Positions 1 through 12,227 of a DNA stretch of 64,000 nucleotides are shown here, piece after piece. Source of the stretch: Galaxea fascicularis (taxonomy: Eukaryota > Cnidaria > Anthozoa > Scleractinia > Euphylliidae); assembly GCA_948470475.1 (NCBI GenBank), contig OX419335.1, positions 33,155,319-33,219,318 on the forward strand, given 5' to 3'. The stretch's first letter is position 1. Each line of letters begins with the position of its first letter. The notes below the pieces were generated by a model. The model had not been told where the DNA came from and ran no database searches. It saw only the letters and a list, made by a program, of their open reading frames with translations. The translations under genes were made by a program, and so were the position numbers.

Positions 1-121
1 CTATTTGAATTTACAGTTAGTTATTTCTGGCTTTCAAAATTCCTGGTGTGTCTCTTCTTATGTGGGAGATAATACTTTTGGGCTGATTGATTGTTTGATT
101 TATTTCTATATTTGTTTTCAG

Positions 122-3100
122 GTGGCGTTCAGTAACTCTCAAGCTAAAAAGCTCGCTCTCTATCTGTCCACATTTGAGCGCCACATCGATGCAGTGGAAA
201 AGCCTAATCTTGACAAGGAGGTAAGGACTAAAAACACAAAAGAGTCATTTATTTCTCTTCTGGCTCAAACGCTCATAGACACCGCTTGGAGTATTATAAT
301 GAGAATTTCATAGTAGCGCAGTACTGCTGAATAGCTAGTTTCGAACTGTAGGACTTAAGGATTTTGTTGATGAATACAAATGCTAGAACCACTTTTGGTA
401 GCATACATGTCTCAACAGTTCCGCGTCAGTAACGAACCAATCAGTCTGGCTCATCAGTGACCAGTCGGCGTTCGAATTAAAGAGAGCTCTTCATCGGGGG
501 TTTTTCTTTTCTGTTTTTAATTCTACAAAATGGGACGAGGTTTGCACAAGTTATGCCTGTAGATGCTCTTGGCGATGAAATTTTTAACTTTGTAGTAATT
601 TTTCATGTACAGCAAGTGACAGCCCGTCAGGTTCAAAGCAGCCTCATTCCCATTCTTCAAACATTCCACGAGAGATCCTTGTACCTGGACTGTCTTCTGA
701 ATCCTGTCACACCCAGCCTGGCGGTGTTACATGCGGGATTGAAGAACAATGAAGAGAGAAAGGAAGAAGGCAGGAAAGAGGACAAGGCATTGAAAGGAAC
801 GCCGAAGTTAGTTTGTTTTCTTTTCGTCAAACTTATTCAATGCATGGATATTTTGATTAAACCTCAAAGTTGTCCGCCTCAGTGTTTGTTCAGGTTCCTT
901 GAGTGTACTGTAATTTCTATCAGTTGTTATGGACTTGTTATGGAGAAGAACATAAAATTTGAATAACTGGTCTCTAACCTTATTTCATGAGCTGTTATCT
1001 GATCACAATACAAGTGAAATTCTTGCAGTGCGAGTGCTCTTGCTGTTGGACGTTTTGACATTCTTCTCGGCAGGGAATTATTTAAGCTGACCTTTTTCTT
1101 CGCGTTGCTTGGCTCTTCCGCCCATTTCCTGATTGTCCAAGGGATGGTTTCTTACTAGTCTTGCTGTTTTGTTGTATTTGGTCTGTTGTAGCATCCTGCG
1201 ACATCCCTGTTTCCCCACCATTATTTATCACTTCTATCTTGACGTTTAGGCATCACACACAGTTATTCTTGAAAAGACGGTGCTTTCTTTTGTAGACGAA
1301 TTTCTTTCATATGCATTCTTTGAAACGCCCCGTGGTCTACGACAACTTCTCCACTTCGTCCCATCGCATTAGTCCTTATTCTGGTTCTTTCTTGTAGCTT
1401 TTTAACTCTTACTGCCCCTCTTTCTCTCTCTCTCAAATCCTCTATCAGTCCGATTGTAGAAGAAGAAATAGAGGACCTCTTCTCAGACTCTTGTGAAAAC
1501 AGCCCTAAAGTTCAGACTCCGGATGTGAAAGTGTCCCGGATGTTTCGCTTTCCTTCGCCTGAGAATTTTCATCAGTTTCTTGATTTTCCTGTATCACCAC
1601 CGGAGACTGAACGAAAGCCTTCTCCAAAGTATGTTTTCTCTCTCTCCCTCTCTTTTTTACCTTTTTGCTACCTTGCCTTGTTTTTTCTTTCGCTGTAACA
1701 GTTTCTCCGTGCCTTTGCTATTTAAACCCCAAAGTAAGTTGTACTCGTTACTAGTGCCGTAAAATGAACGCACTATAACTTTACTCGCATGCGAGACAAG
1801 CACGCGCGGAAGCGGGCCCCGAACAGCCCGAATTCCTCCTCTTTAAGAAGGCATTTCCAATCTCCATAGCCTCGTTAGTGCTAACGTCAAGTTGTATTGA
1901 ACTGTTGCTCTCCTATTGCCATAAGAATTAGATTCGTTTCTCAAAAGCGACCGAAGCTCAGATGTCTTCATTTAGTGCTTCACCTGCAATTTTTGCACAA
2001 CTTTTGTACTGAGGACAAACTTTTATTAGTATCCCTTGAAGTTATGTAATGTGTAAAGTGATGTAAAGTGATATTGCTTCTCGGTCTCTAATTACTTATT
2101 CGTTTCATTTTAGGTCTAAGAAATCAAGGAAGCGATCCTCTCAGAAAGTTTTAATTGAGAGCAGCGGAGCATCTGAATCCACCCAGCCCGCGCAGAATGA
2201 GGAAGACACCAAACCCCAAAGTACTCGTAAGTTATCTTTCAGTGTCTTTGGAAGTTATGTTACGTGATTTGTCTTTGTTTAAGTGTTTCATTTAAAGTTG
2301 GACGGAACATCTGGCATCACCGCTGTTCTTCACAATGACTTACGTCCAGAAATAAACCAAAACTCTGAACCTGGGTGCTTCATGTTACACCGATTTATTT
2401 ACAATTTCCTTTTACTTCAAGCAAAACCCTAAACGTGTTATTTCCTATTTTCTGGGATAGTTTTACTGTTCTTAATTATGAGGCGTACTTGGGTAAGCCA
2501 ACGCAGAGAGCCATGTTCGGTTTACTTCACTAAAAAAGGCCCTGGAAATAGTCAGGTGACAGAATTTGTTTCTCCAACCTTAACCTATTTACCGCACTCA
2601 AAACAAAGGAACTACTCTTCCAGTTTTACGAAAAAAAATATATATATTCTGTTGGCATTTCTGTAAAGAAAACTCCGTCATTTCATTGCAATTTAATCCG
2701 TATTTTCCGATGCAGTCGACGGAGACCTTCAGAACAGACATTTCAATGAAACAAACCGTTTGACACCCCTACTATGACTGTGTGGCGTCCACTGTGCGTT
2801 ATTCAGCTCTGGTTTTTATATAGTTTTCTTTCTAACGTTTTGATGCCAGCATCCCTGTCAAGAGCAGCTAAGGCTGCAGAAGGTGACGGCCGACCTAAAA
2901 CAGTACCAGTAGAGCTCAAGGTAGGACGCTTATTCAAATATTTCTTTGGTTTTCAAATTCTGGTGTGGACTTGAACTACGCTTGACAAGTCTGAATCATC
3001 GGATGACGCGAATCGGATTATGTTCCCATGTTCAGGTCAGATGGGAGTGAAGTGTGACGTGTGAATTGGAACTTCTTGAGTTAAATATTCATTCAGCGTC

Positions 3101-6100
3101 TCAGCCTTTTGATATTTAAGCTTACAGGCTTGCACTAAAGGCTGGTGAAACCTTGACAGGTGTTTATTCTTTTAGGGAAAGCTTTCTGATCTGGACAAGC
3201 AAAGTGGAAGGCAGAGGAGCGCTGGGTAAGGCGGAAATCTTTTTGTTCAGAACTTTGTTCCGGAACGTAAGTCGATTTTCTCGTGGAACAGTGTTCAATA
3301 CGTTGAAGCAGAGCGGAATAAATATTTTAAGAAGAAAAAAGGACGCAACTACATTTCCCGACAAGCCTGTTTCGTGAATCGCTTCACTCTTCAGGGGTTT
3401 AATGAAAGAATATTCATGTGACTATTGTGTATATACTAGGGAAATTTACATAATACGCGGCAAACTTAAAAACTTGCCAGGGTTGAGGAAGAAGTAAGCT
3501 TTCCAACGCATTCTGCGGAGAAACTGCTCGGTTTTTTCGATGAGTCGCTGTAGATAGTCATTTTGTGATGGAAGTGGATATTCTTTGTGGAGTAGTTGAC
3601 GCTGAATTTTTCCATGACGGATAATCGTAGAGTGCTCGACAAGTCTGGAGCAAAGTATATATATATATATATATATTTTAAAGTTGGTTTCACGATGTTT
3701 TGTTGATAAAAATGCTTTCATTTGAATAACATAAAAGTTGTTAAAATTTGTTTTGTACTACCCGTAAGGTGATTTCTATCAGTTGCCATTCAAATCGTGG
3801 TTTCCATGACACGCTCTTGGTCTTAAAGTGCCTATAACCCCAAATATTGTTTTCTCCAAAATGAATCTTTGCACCTGTTCAAAACGCACTATGACATTTT
3901 TTTTCCTTTTTTTTTTTTCACAAAATCTTGATTTTTTATAGGCTTTAAAACTGAGCATCGTTTGTTTCACGACCGAGTCAGAAGGGGAATTGGTCTATTC
4001 CTGATTTGACGTCACAAAGTGATTTGCATCGCATTAACTCTTTGTAAACATGCGTGCAAAGTAGATTGTGACATCAAACAGGAATAGACCCACTCCCCTT
4101 CTGACTCGGTCGTGAAACAAACGATGCTTGGTTTTTCGTACGTTTTGAAGCCTATAAAAGGCAGGATCTAGTAAAAACGGGAAAAAAAAGCCGCAATGCG
4201 TTTCCAACAGGTGCAAAGATTTATTTTAGCGAAAAAGTATTTTGGGTTAAGCAAAGTACAACAGCTTGAACTGGTTGTCTTTGAATGGCCCTTGCAGAAA
4301 GTGTTGTTTTCCACGTATTTTTAAACGTGGACGAGTGGATCCATGCGGGACGTTCTGAAGATTTCTAGTAGTGTAATGTCTGCTTCCAGGTTTCATTGCC
4401 TCTGTTGCGAAACGAGGCTGAAAACGTTTTTCTTTTGTACTGCTTTCAGAAACCGCAGGTTGAGTGCATCCAGACGGGATACTCAGGGACCCAGATATGA
4501 CAAGAAATACCTGGTGTTTGGTGAGAAGATGGAAGAGGGCAGGTGTGAATAATCTTGGTCAATTTTTGACATGTACCTGTAGTAAGCGATATCATTTCGT
4601 TCACCCTTTACAGTACAAATTCAATGTAGTATATTGCAATATAATGCAATGCAAATTTATTAATTCCCCTACGGGGCTTTTCAGAATTAATTTACATCGA
4701 GTAAGAAGGAAAAGAAAATGAAATAAAATATATCTAGTTACACTGTGAATTAACACATATGAATAAGCTATTTACATTCAAAAAAGTCAATAAATCTATA
4801 AATCTTGAAAATCCAAAATCACTTAATCCCCTCGTTTTGTCTGCCACGTTTCCCTTTTCGCGCTCTTTTTGAACTGCGAGACTGAGTGAGTTCGTCATAG
4901 TAACGGAGGGACAAGTCCAGGTTTTAAGTGTTCTATAGTAGAAGCCACGTTGTGCTGCCTACAACGTTCACCCGTTACCAGGTGATCAGAAAATCAACCT
5001 AACAGTGTAGTATGTCCATGTTAAGTTTTTCTCTACTCACAGTCGCGTAGTTGCAGATTTCTTTAAAATTATTATTATTATTTTTTTTTTTGCTGCAGCT
5101 GCTGTATTTAAAGAGCAACCCCAGTTCGCTTTAATCCATTTTGAAAGGAATAATTATTCTCCCAGCCACTAAAATTAACTTCTTTTGACCTATTGTGTGA
5201 AAAAGAGACGGACCATCCGTCCGGACGAACTATCATGGTAGTTCGTCTTGACAGACGAACCATCGTGGATAATTCTTCTGGACGGATTATCCGTCTGTTT
5301 TCACACAATACGCGAAAGTAGACGTCTTGTCAAAATAACTAAATTGCCGTTTAATAAAATAATTGTTTCACCCTGTTATCTCTCAACTATCTTCTTCTTC
5401 ATAGCCCAGTCACTAACTGTTCTCGTATCGTTGTGTTTTTGTTTCTTCGTGTTAGACACTTTATGGCATGCATCAGGAACACATTGAGGGAAGGTTTAGA
5501 GGGCTTACTCGCAACTTCCGAGGTATTTTATGCTCATCAGCTTTGGTGAGCCTTGTATTCTATACGTGATAATTCTCACATCATAATCCTCCTCTCGATT
5601 TTGATCCCCAGATGTACTATCGCCAGAAAGGCCAGCGGACTCCAACTCGCCCCCAGGCTATCCACGAAAATTTTGACCTGTGTGCGGAGGCTTTGGGTCA
5701 GCGGCTATTGTCATACAAGACCCAGGCCGGGGAATATCATAACTCGTGCATTCAAGGTGGGTGAAACTGAGGGTGGGAAGGTTTGGATTGTCGTAATTCT
5801 TAGCCCCTATGTGTAGGCTACATTTGCGTCGAACCTAAGCGAAGTCACAAAAATAAAAATTGCAGTCGGTCACCAAGGCCAATAATCATGCAAACAACAG
5901 GTAGCACACTTAACTTTGTGAGGCTAAAGAACGTCGTCGTCATGTTCGCCATCATCATCCTAGGGCGCTTACCATTAATTACAACCGGCCGGCCAGACCG
6001 GTCCTTTTGTAAGAGAATTCCACATGCAATGAATCAGAGCTGTCCAGACAAATCAGTTTATGCACACACAGAATGCAGAGCAGGGATGTTTTTTTAGCGA

Positions 6101-8019
6101 AAACTCTCAAGAGAAGCCTATTTCATTTTCAAAATGACCGGTCTGCTGGCCAGTTCTGACTTATGGTAAAGGCTCCTAGTCACCATCATGGTCGCCTTGG
6201 TCGTTGTCGTCGTCATGATAATAGAAGAACGGTTATGTTTCCTTGTAACTATTTACTTCTTGTTTGCAGAACTGCGTTCACAGATGCAGAAGTTTTCCTC
6301 GCTGCTAGTTCACCTACCTCCGCTGGTGGTACAGATCATAGTCACAGACCAGCTGGCTGAGTTAGAAAACGAAAGAGAGATACTTGAAAGTGACTACCAA
6401 CTTAGAGTACAGGAACTAGAACGAAGAAAGGTACAACGGCAAGGAGATCTTAGTGTACAAAAGGCTTTACAGCATGCCGAGAGCTTAGCGGCATTACAGC
6501 TGTCATTGGCTGGTAAACTTTTTCGACCAATGAGAAGCAAAAGCAAAACCCATCGCGACTTGCACGCGCGTATTTTCCCGCGCTTTACGCTGGTTAAATG
6601 TAACTGTCTCCAACTCTAATTGGCCCATTGCACTTCCGGTTTCGGTCTGTTAAGATCGGCTGAAGTAATTGCTTTGGTTTTGTGACACTCAGTCTTGAAA
6701 ACTGCTTTAACTCTAAACCCAAAACTATAACAGCTACCTGTGCCTAATACAAAGCCATGTCATAGGCAGCTGAAGTAGCGAGAACGGCAACGGCAACGGC
6801 AACGGTAACGAGAACGCCATAAAACAATATAGGCTTAATAAGCAAAAACATCACTGTGCACGTGCGTTTTACATTTCGGCACATTTTTTTGCCGTCCTCT
6901 ACAGAACAGAAACGGGAAATGGCCAAAATTTTAAGTTTTATCGAGAACATGAGAGCATATTTTTCTTTATTCTTACTCCCCGGACATTTCTCCAGCATTT
7001 TCCATGTTAAACATATTCGAACTATATAATTGCGGTCGAGCTACAAAAACGAGAAGTTACATTTTAAATCGACGTTTTCGTTTCCGTTGCCGTTGCTTAA
7101 GCTCACTGACGTCTTGTTATACCAAGCCACGGTGAAGGAAGAACGACCACCCCATCAATCTGGAAAACATAACAAAAAACAACGCCCTTGAAATTCGTTC
7201 CATATATTGCTCGTCTTTGGTGTTCGATGTGTCACATGACAATTTTATGTGATTTATTTTTTCATTCACTGATCAGGCTAATCAGTATGTTCAATGTGAA
7301 TTACACAGAATCTTCACCAGTCCCAGCTGCGGCCATCTCTTGGTCATCCACATAACAAAACTGAGATGGACACACTGTGTGGCAGTGAAGAGAGAAGAAG
7401 ACAGGAAACCTTGGACGGAGCAAAACAGCACGCTGAGTCACTTGCGGTCAGTTTTTAACCTACGTTCAAGCTGCTATGTGCATGGCTTTACAATGAAAAT
7501 CTGTCAAATAGTTAACAAAATTAATAGATTCCATTTGTCATTGCGTTTTGTATTCTGATAACGCACGGATGACGTCAGGCGAGGCAGCGTGATTGATATA
7601 TCGTCCACTGTATAACGGGAATTAGTAAAATCTAACTAGTGGTCTATTATCAATGCTGCGTTCTGATTGGTTGAGCTACTAGTAGGCTATTTGTTATAGC
7701 CCACTAATAGCGAAAAGCGCCGGCTTTGAAAACCAAAACAATGGCGGCTGAATCGCGTTTTGCTGAAGTTTCGGACTAGTACTTGAGCTCATTATTACAT
7801 AAATCTATACCAAAATATACAAAGAAGTCAACTAAATGGGGAATGAAGATATTTAACGGTAGGAATGCACAAAATAAATTTGGACTGTTGACAAATGTTA
7901 CCGTAAATTTGACTCCTTTTGCAAGTACTATTTCTATCGTCTTTGTTTTGGCGGCAAATAAAAATTAAAGTCTAGCTTTAACTAGCAAAAGATGTTTTGT
8001 CTCGACATTTTTGACCAAC

Positions 8020-8060
<41 letters not shown>

Positions 8061-8068
8061 GGCCTCTG

Positions 8069-8109
<41 letters not shown>

Positions 8110-8114
8110 CTCAG

Positions 8115-8148
<34 letters not shown>

Positions 8149-9988
8149 GCTGACATTCATCATTAAATATGAATTCCCGAGGTAAACGTCAAATTTACAG
8201 ACCGTTATGAACTGTTTTCTTTTTTTTGTCGTAGTGTGAAACGTATACTCGGGTAAAAAATTCCCAAGATAAACGTCAGATTTAAAGACAGATATGAACT
8301 CTTTTTTGTGTGCTGTAGTGTCAGACGCATACTGGGGAAAAAATCCAAATCGAACCAATGACCTAAGCATCCGAACTGGTAATCGGCCTCGACTCCTTCT
8401 CGGGAGGACTTGGAAATTAGTAGGAGTGCAAAGAAACTCTGACGCTTTCTGTCAAAACTTTAAAATTATTAAAGCTTTCTTCGCCGTTTTTTTCCATAAA
8501 GGACGGGTTTCTGGGATTTAAATTGTTCTTACTTTTAATGTACTTTTTTGTTGCCCCTATTAGAAACTCGAAGCCCAGTTTGCAAGCTCGTTTATCGAGA
8601 AGTTAGCCCAGACTTGCGAGACTATGTTACTTCAGTTTGATGCTGTTCTCTCGCTAGATGACGTCGAAGTAGGCAGTAAGTTACTTTTGGGATATGAACG
8701 GATCGGGTTTCAAAGTTGTTTTCAACAATTTAGAGTAAATGTTGAAAGAAATGGTAAAGTTTAAACGAGGAAGTATTCTTCTTATGGCGTTTAACTTGCA
8801 TTATTTTGTCCTAGAATGAAATAGTCCATGAATATCGCACGCTACGTTTGTTGCGCTTATACTGAACTCGTTGTGCTTTTGCAGAGGTTGCACCCAAGCC
8901 GAAGAGCTCGAAGAAGTTGTTAAGGGAAAAAATAGCCGGCGGCGAGGATGGCAAAGGTTAGAACGCGAAGTAAATTCGGAGAGCCTGAGTCAAAGAGTGG
9001 TATAGTAGTGAGTGGTACATACGGGCGGCGACAACTCTAACAAACGTTGTTTGAGCAACATTATGTATAATTAACCCTGGAACGTAACGAGGAAAATACC
9101 GACCCGAGACGTACCGCGGTGGACCGTTTATACACTTGTAGTTACTGGAGGATTACGATCGTACCGATTCTTTAGAATTAACAGTTTGCGTTGGTTACAC
9201 CGAAGCCACAATGAAGCCGGTCATAAGACCTTTAGGGCCCTTGTCAAAATCGTGCGAAAACCAGCAAACGTCTACATCTTTTGTTAAGTTGTAACAATAC
9301 CTCTTGCTCTCTTTTGGTGCTTTTCTTGAGTTCCCCTTGAGTTCGCCGTAGACAATACGTAATGAAATATTTTAGGCCATTCGTGGACTTGCTTTGTGAT
9401 TTCGCCAAACCTCAACACTGGAAACTGGGAGATTTGCGGGGAATGGGATGTCTACCGAGACTTATGACGCGGATTGCATTTTCAAACGCCTTTAATTTCT
9501 TACACTGATCACCATCCAATAAAGTAAACAAAAGAAACTTTTTTCTCACATTTCAGAGAAACTTACGCCATTCCCTTCAGGCGGAACGACTTGGGAAGGA
9601 CTTCCAACCAACGAACTCGTGCTGGAAGAGTTTGTAGACAAGAAGACCAATATCCTTTTGATTACTCTTAAAGAATGCTAAACTGATGAAAGTTCTCCTT
9701 GTTAACATGCAAGGAACTAATCCGATACGGCTTCGTGTCTTCGTTTGTTTATTGTCTCGAAATGATTTGGAGTGATTTTGGAAACTTTTTGAGACTAAAA
9801 AATAATATTAATTTGATTCTCCTTGACGGTTATCACGAACTCCAACTGTAAAAACCGTCAAGACGACACCAGGCCACCTAGCGATTATCAATTCACGGAA
9901 CAAGGCTTACGAGGTGAGACTTGTAATACACTTTCTTTATTATATGGGTAGCTCCGTAAGCGGGCAAGATGAACCAAATCCCGTGCTG

Positions 9989-10022
<34 letters not shown>

Positions 10023-10117
10023 CTTGCCCGCTCGGGATTACGCGCTTTGTCCCGCAAGAAAAATTCCTCTGAAGCCGGCTCTTATCCCATATAATAAATC
10101 CTTTATTGACCAAGCTT

Positions 10118-10152
<35 letters not shown>

Positions 10153-10163
10153 TTTTTTGCGAG

Positions 10164-10196
<33 letters not shown>

Positions 10197-12227
10197 CACG
10201 CAAAAAAAGAACTTGGCCAATATCCAGCCATCTTGACCTCTCGCTTGGTCAATAACCCATACTTATAAGAACGTCTAATGGTGGAGCTGAGGTTCAACGC
10301 TCTTATTTGTTTTTTTCGCGATTTGAGCCTGAAAACGTTCTTAAGGTGTTCCTAAGCTACACGGTGTAAACACGGTGTCGCGCCAACCAACTGTTGGTAA
10401 ATGTAGCTTCACAAAACGCTGAACATAGAGGTTCACAGCGCGACATATAGTCACCAAATTTTGCGGCGAAAACGCAGAAAAAGTTCATGTGTACCTAGAA
10501 TACTACTCACTGATAAAAATAATAAATGAGCAAAATAAAGACGTTCTTTACTGACTCTCAGGTTCGGTATGTTCTAAGCATGTTCTTAAAATTTGGGTTA
10601 ATCTCATCCTTAACTTTCTTATAAAAAAAGAGTGTAAACGCGGTCAAACTGAGAAAATAAGAAAAATGTCCCGCTGTAGAGATAAGACTTTACTTCAAAA
10701 TTGTTTTACGATTTACTGAAAATATTTATATTAAAAGCGCAGTATGTGGAGAGTTGCCAGCGTTGTGGGGTTTTTAGCACTTGCCATTTAAGTTGCGCGG
10801 GAAAATTCGGTAATCGGCTTTCGAGCGCTGAAAATCCCTCTTTTACGCTTGCTACGCAGCCTAGCCTGGCGGTCGTTGTGTTTTTCTGTCGTATATCTTT
10901 AAAGTTATAAAGTAAACTCAAACTTCGTGTCAAAACCTTATATTTGACTTTGACTGCGGTCGAGGTCAACTCTGGTTACATCCAGTGCTGTATGTACGTC
11001 ACACTGAAAAGCTGCTGCATAGAAAACCTTTTCGCATCGAATCGACTCGTGTACGTAGTTGTCATGTGCAGCTTAGGGAGAGTCGCATTTTAATCTATGG
11101 TTCTTATTCAATGTATTTTATTCAGTTTTTCCATTGGAAATGGCGCTTTGCATCAGTGTTTACATCAACAAAGTGTGATATTCTTTATTGAGTGACGCCT
11201 AAGCTTTGAGATCTGTAATTTCAGTTACCAGTTGGCAGTAGCTTCGAATTATGGCCTCCGATGACCTCTAGTCAAGTGATACGGCAAGGGCAAAATTTTC
11301 GTCCAGTAAATAACTGCGTAAAAAAGGCTGCTTTACCAGTTGCGACTGTTTCAGTTAGTTGCTCTCATAACCTCATCGGCGCCTATTAAGTTCCACTTGT
11401 AAAATGTAGAAACATCTTCCAACAACCTGAAAAAATAGGCAGTCTATGACTGCATGTGGCTCAGGTTGAATAGAAAACCAAAAGGGTATTGTGTTTTGTA
11501 TTGCGCAATATAGATGGTTACGCTTTCACTCACTCAACGCCATGACATAGTGGCAAAACCCTTCCCAGAAGGCCTTTCGCCACAACAAAAAGAATTGTCG
11601 GCACGCAAAGGTGGTAATACGAGTGACAAATGAATCTGACAAATGAATAGACCTTTTTACCGATACGGCGGCCATCTTGAATTCCGAGGAAATTATGGGA
11701 TACCCAGGGGGCAGATGAGAAATAATTATAAAGAATACTGTGGCGTGATAACTTTTAACAATAATTTTTCGCTAACCATAGAAACCACTGCCAAATACCG
11801 TGACAGAAAGATGTAACGCTTGTAATATTTGTTTTGGAATATGAGAGACAAGCAGTAAAAATCTATCCTGAAAGCTGTGTATACGATACATTCTCCAGCG
11901 CCTGCCCCCTCGGCAGCCCATAATTCTCGGTCAAAACGGTAAAAAGGTCTATTGAGAACGCATATTAGTAGGACGAAAAAAGTTGTCCACCATCTGACTT
12001 GTGCGTTAGAAAGATTTTTTTTTGTCTGCGTTGTACAGTTAAACATCTATTGAAAAACGTTCTTTTGTAATTGATACACTGTCCACTGCTTGTTACAGGA
12101 TTATAAAGAAAAGTTTGAGGCTCGACTGTCTGTCATTCGAGAGGCAATGAACGCGCAAATACAGAATGAAGAAAGATGGACACGAAGCTGGCAAAGATCC
12201 ATTAACAAGATCAAGGAGCTATACTGA
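122..12227 (+). CDS. CCDC180: CCDC180-like coiled-coil protein, C-terminal part (5' end outside window)
   Basis: Sixteen exons read in one continuous frame except at one junction: 122-220, 613-806, 1449-1628, 2114-2226, 2850-2920, 3176-3225, 4450-4520, 5456-5522, 5612-5756, 6270-6430, 7309-7446, 8564-8675, 8885-8956, 9557-9649, 9837-9913, 12099-12227 (TGA). Splice sites are GT-AG except the AT-AC intron 9650-9836. The product is charged and helical: a Lys/Glu-rich low-complexity linker (exons 2-6), then helical segments with YYRQKGQR (exon 9), LRPSLGHP (exon 11) and LLQFDAVLSLDD (exon 12). These motifs and their order match my memory of CCDC180 (DUF4455/DUF4456), a large protein linked to cilia and sperm; function here is inferred. 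Exon 4450-4520 ends in phase 1 but 5456-5522 needs phase 2, so a small exon (length 1 mod 3) is probably missing. The host intron 9914-12098 is full of transposons. Upstream exons are not in the window. Confidence 0.72.
3822..4258. mobile_element. Palindromic MITE with arms of about 200 bp
   Basis: The left half, from about 3822 to 4005, is repeated in inverse orientation to 4258. Mirrored landmarks are the AATCTTTGCACCTGTT segment, a TTTTATAGGCTT block, and the inner GACCGAGTCAGAAGGGG block. The arms have diverged, so it is not recent. It lies in the intron before exon 4450-4520. It has no coding capacity. Confidence 0.7.
5193..5311. repeat. Short foldback element
   Basis: Two arms of roughly 42 bp (ATTGTGTGAAAA at the left end, TTTTCACACAAT at the right) flank a loop. 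They carry mirrored GACGGA/TCCGTC motifs. It sits in the intron before exon 5456-5522. Short palindromic non-autonomous elements of this size are common in cnidarians. Confidence 0.6.
6766..7107. mobile_element. MITE of the 'CGGCAACG' family, copy 1
   Basis: The left end carries GAGAACGGCAACGGCAACGG and the right end the inverse GTTTCCGTTGCCGTTGC. The internal segments (TTTTTTTGCCGTCCTCT, CCATGTTAAACA) also occur in the copy at 23797-24246. It is an intronic insertion. Copies 2 and 3 are listed at 23797 and 58608. Confidence 0.65.
7622..8145. mobile_element. Non-autonomous inverted-repeat element plus adjoining hairpin
   Basis: TTAGTAAAATCTAACTAGT at the left is mirrored by ACTAGTTGGATTTTACTAA at 8018-8036. 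A second palindrome follows at 8037-8143: AACAATTATTCCTC, then CTGAGTCAATAGCCCAT in both orientations, then GAGGAATAATTGTT. No transposase ORF. It lies in the intron between exons 7309-7446 and 8564-8675. Confidence 0.55.
9650..9836 (+). other. Putative U12-type AT-AC intron
   Basis: The intron starts with ATATCCTTTT, an exact match to the minor-spliceosome 5' splice site. It ends in AC, and CCTTGAC, a near match to the U12 branch site, lies with its A about 10 nt before the 3' splice site. Joining 9649 to 9837 keeps the frame (phase 1) and gives KKTRTPTVKT. No GT-AG alternative keeps the frame: reading straight on hits a TAA at 9679-9681. Confidence 0.8.
9955..10257. mobile_element. Composite palindromic elements
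   Basis: Two inverted structures lie side by side. The first is built on GCGGGCAAGATGGAGCGA and its mirror GATCTTGCCCGC around 9960-10040. The second runs from TTATTGACCAAGC at 10104 to GCTTGGTCAATAA near 10254, with the GTCAAGATGGCTGGATATTG block and its inverse inside. ORFs here are artefacts of the palindrome. Confidence 0.6.
10264..10634. mobile_element. 'TTATAAGAACGTC' element, copy A
   Basis: It begins TTATAAGAACGTCTAATG and ends with ATAAAGACGTTCTT, a GACTCTCA block and TTATAAAAAAAGAGTG. The same ends and internal blocks (CGCGCCAACCAACTG, GAGCAAAATAAAGACG) occur at 41452-41808. The family is not identified. Confidence 0.6.
11647..11952. mobile_element. MITE with 3-bp TGA target-site duplication
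   Basis: The termini are ATAGACCTTTTTACCG and its exact inverse CGGTAAAAAGGTCTAT, 306 bp apart and flanked on both sides by TGA. A 3-bp duplication fits PIF/Harbinger-type transposition (inference). It sits in the last intron of the CCDC180-like gene. Confidence 0.7.
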
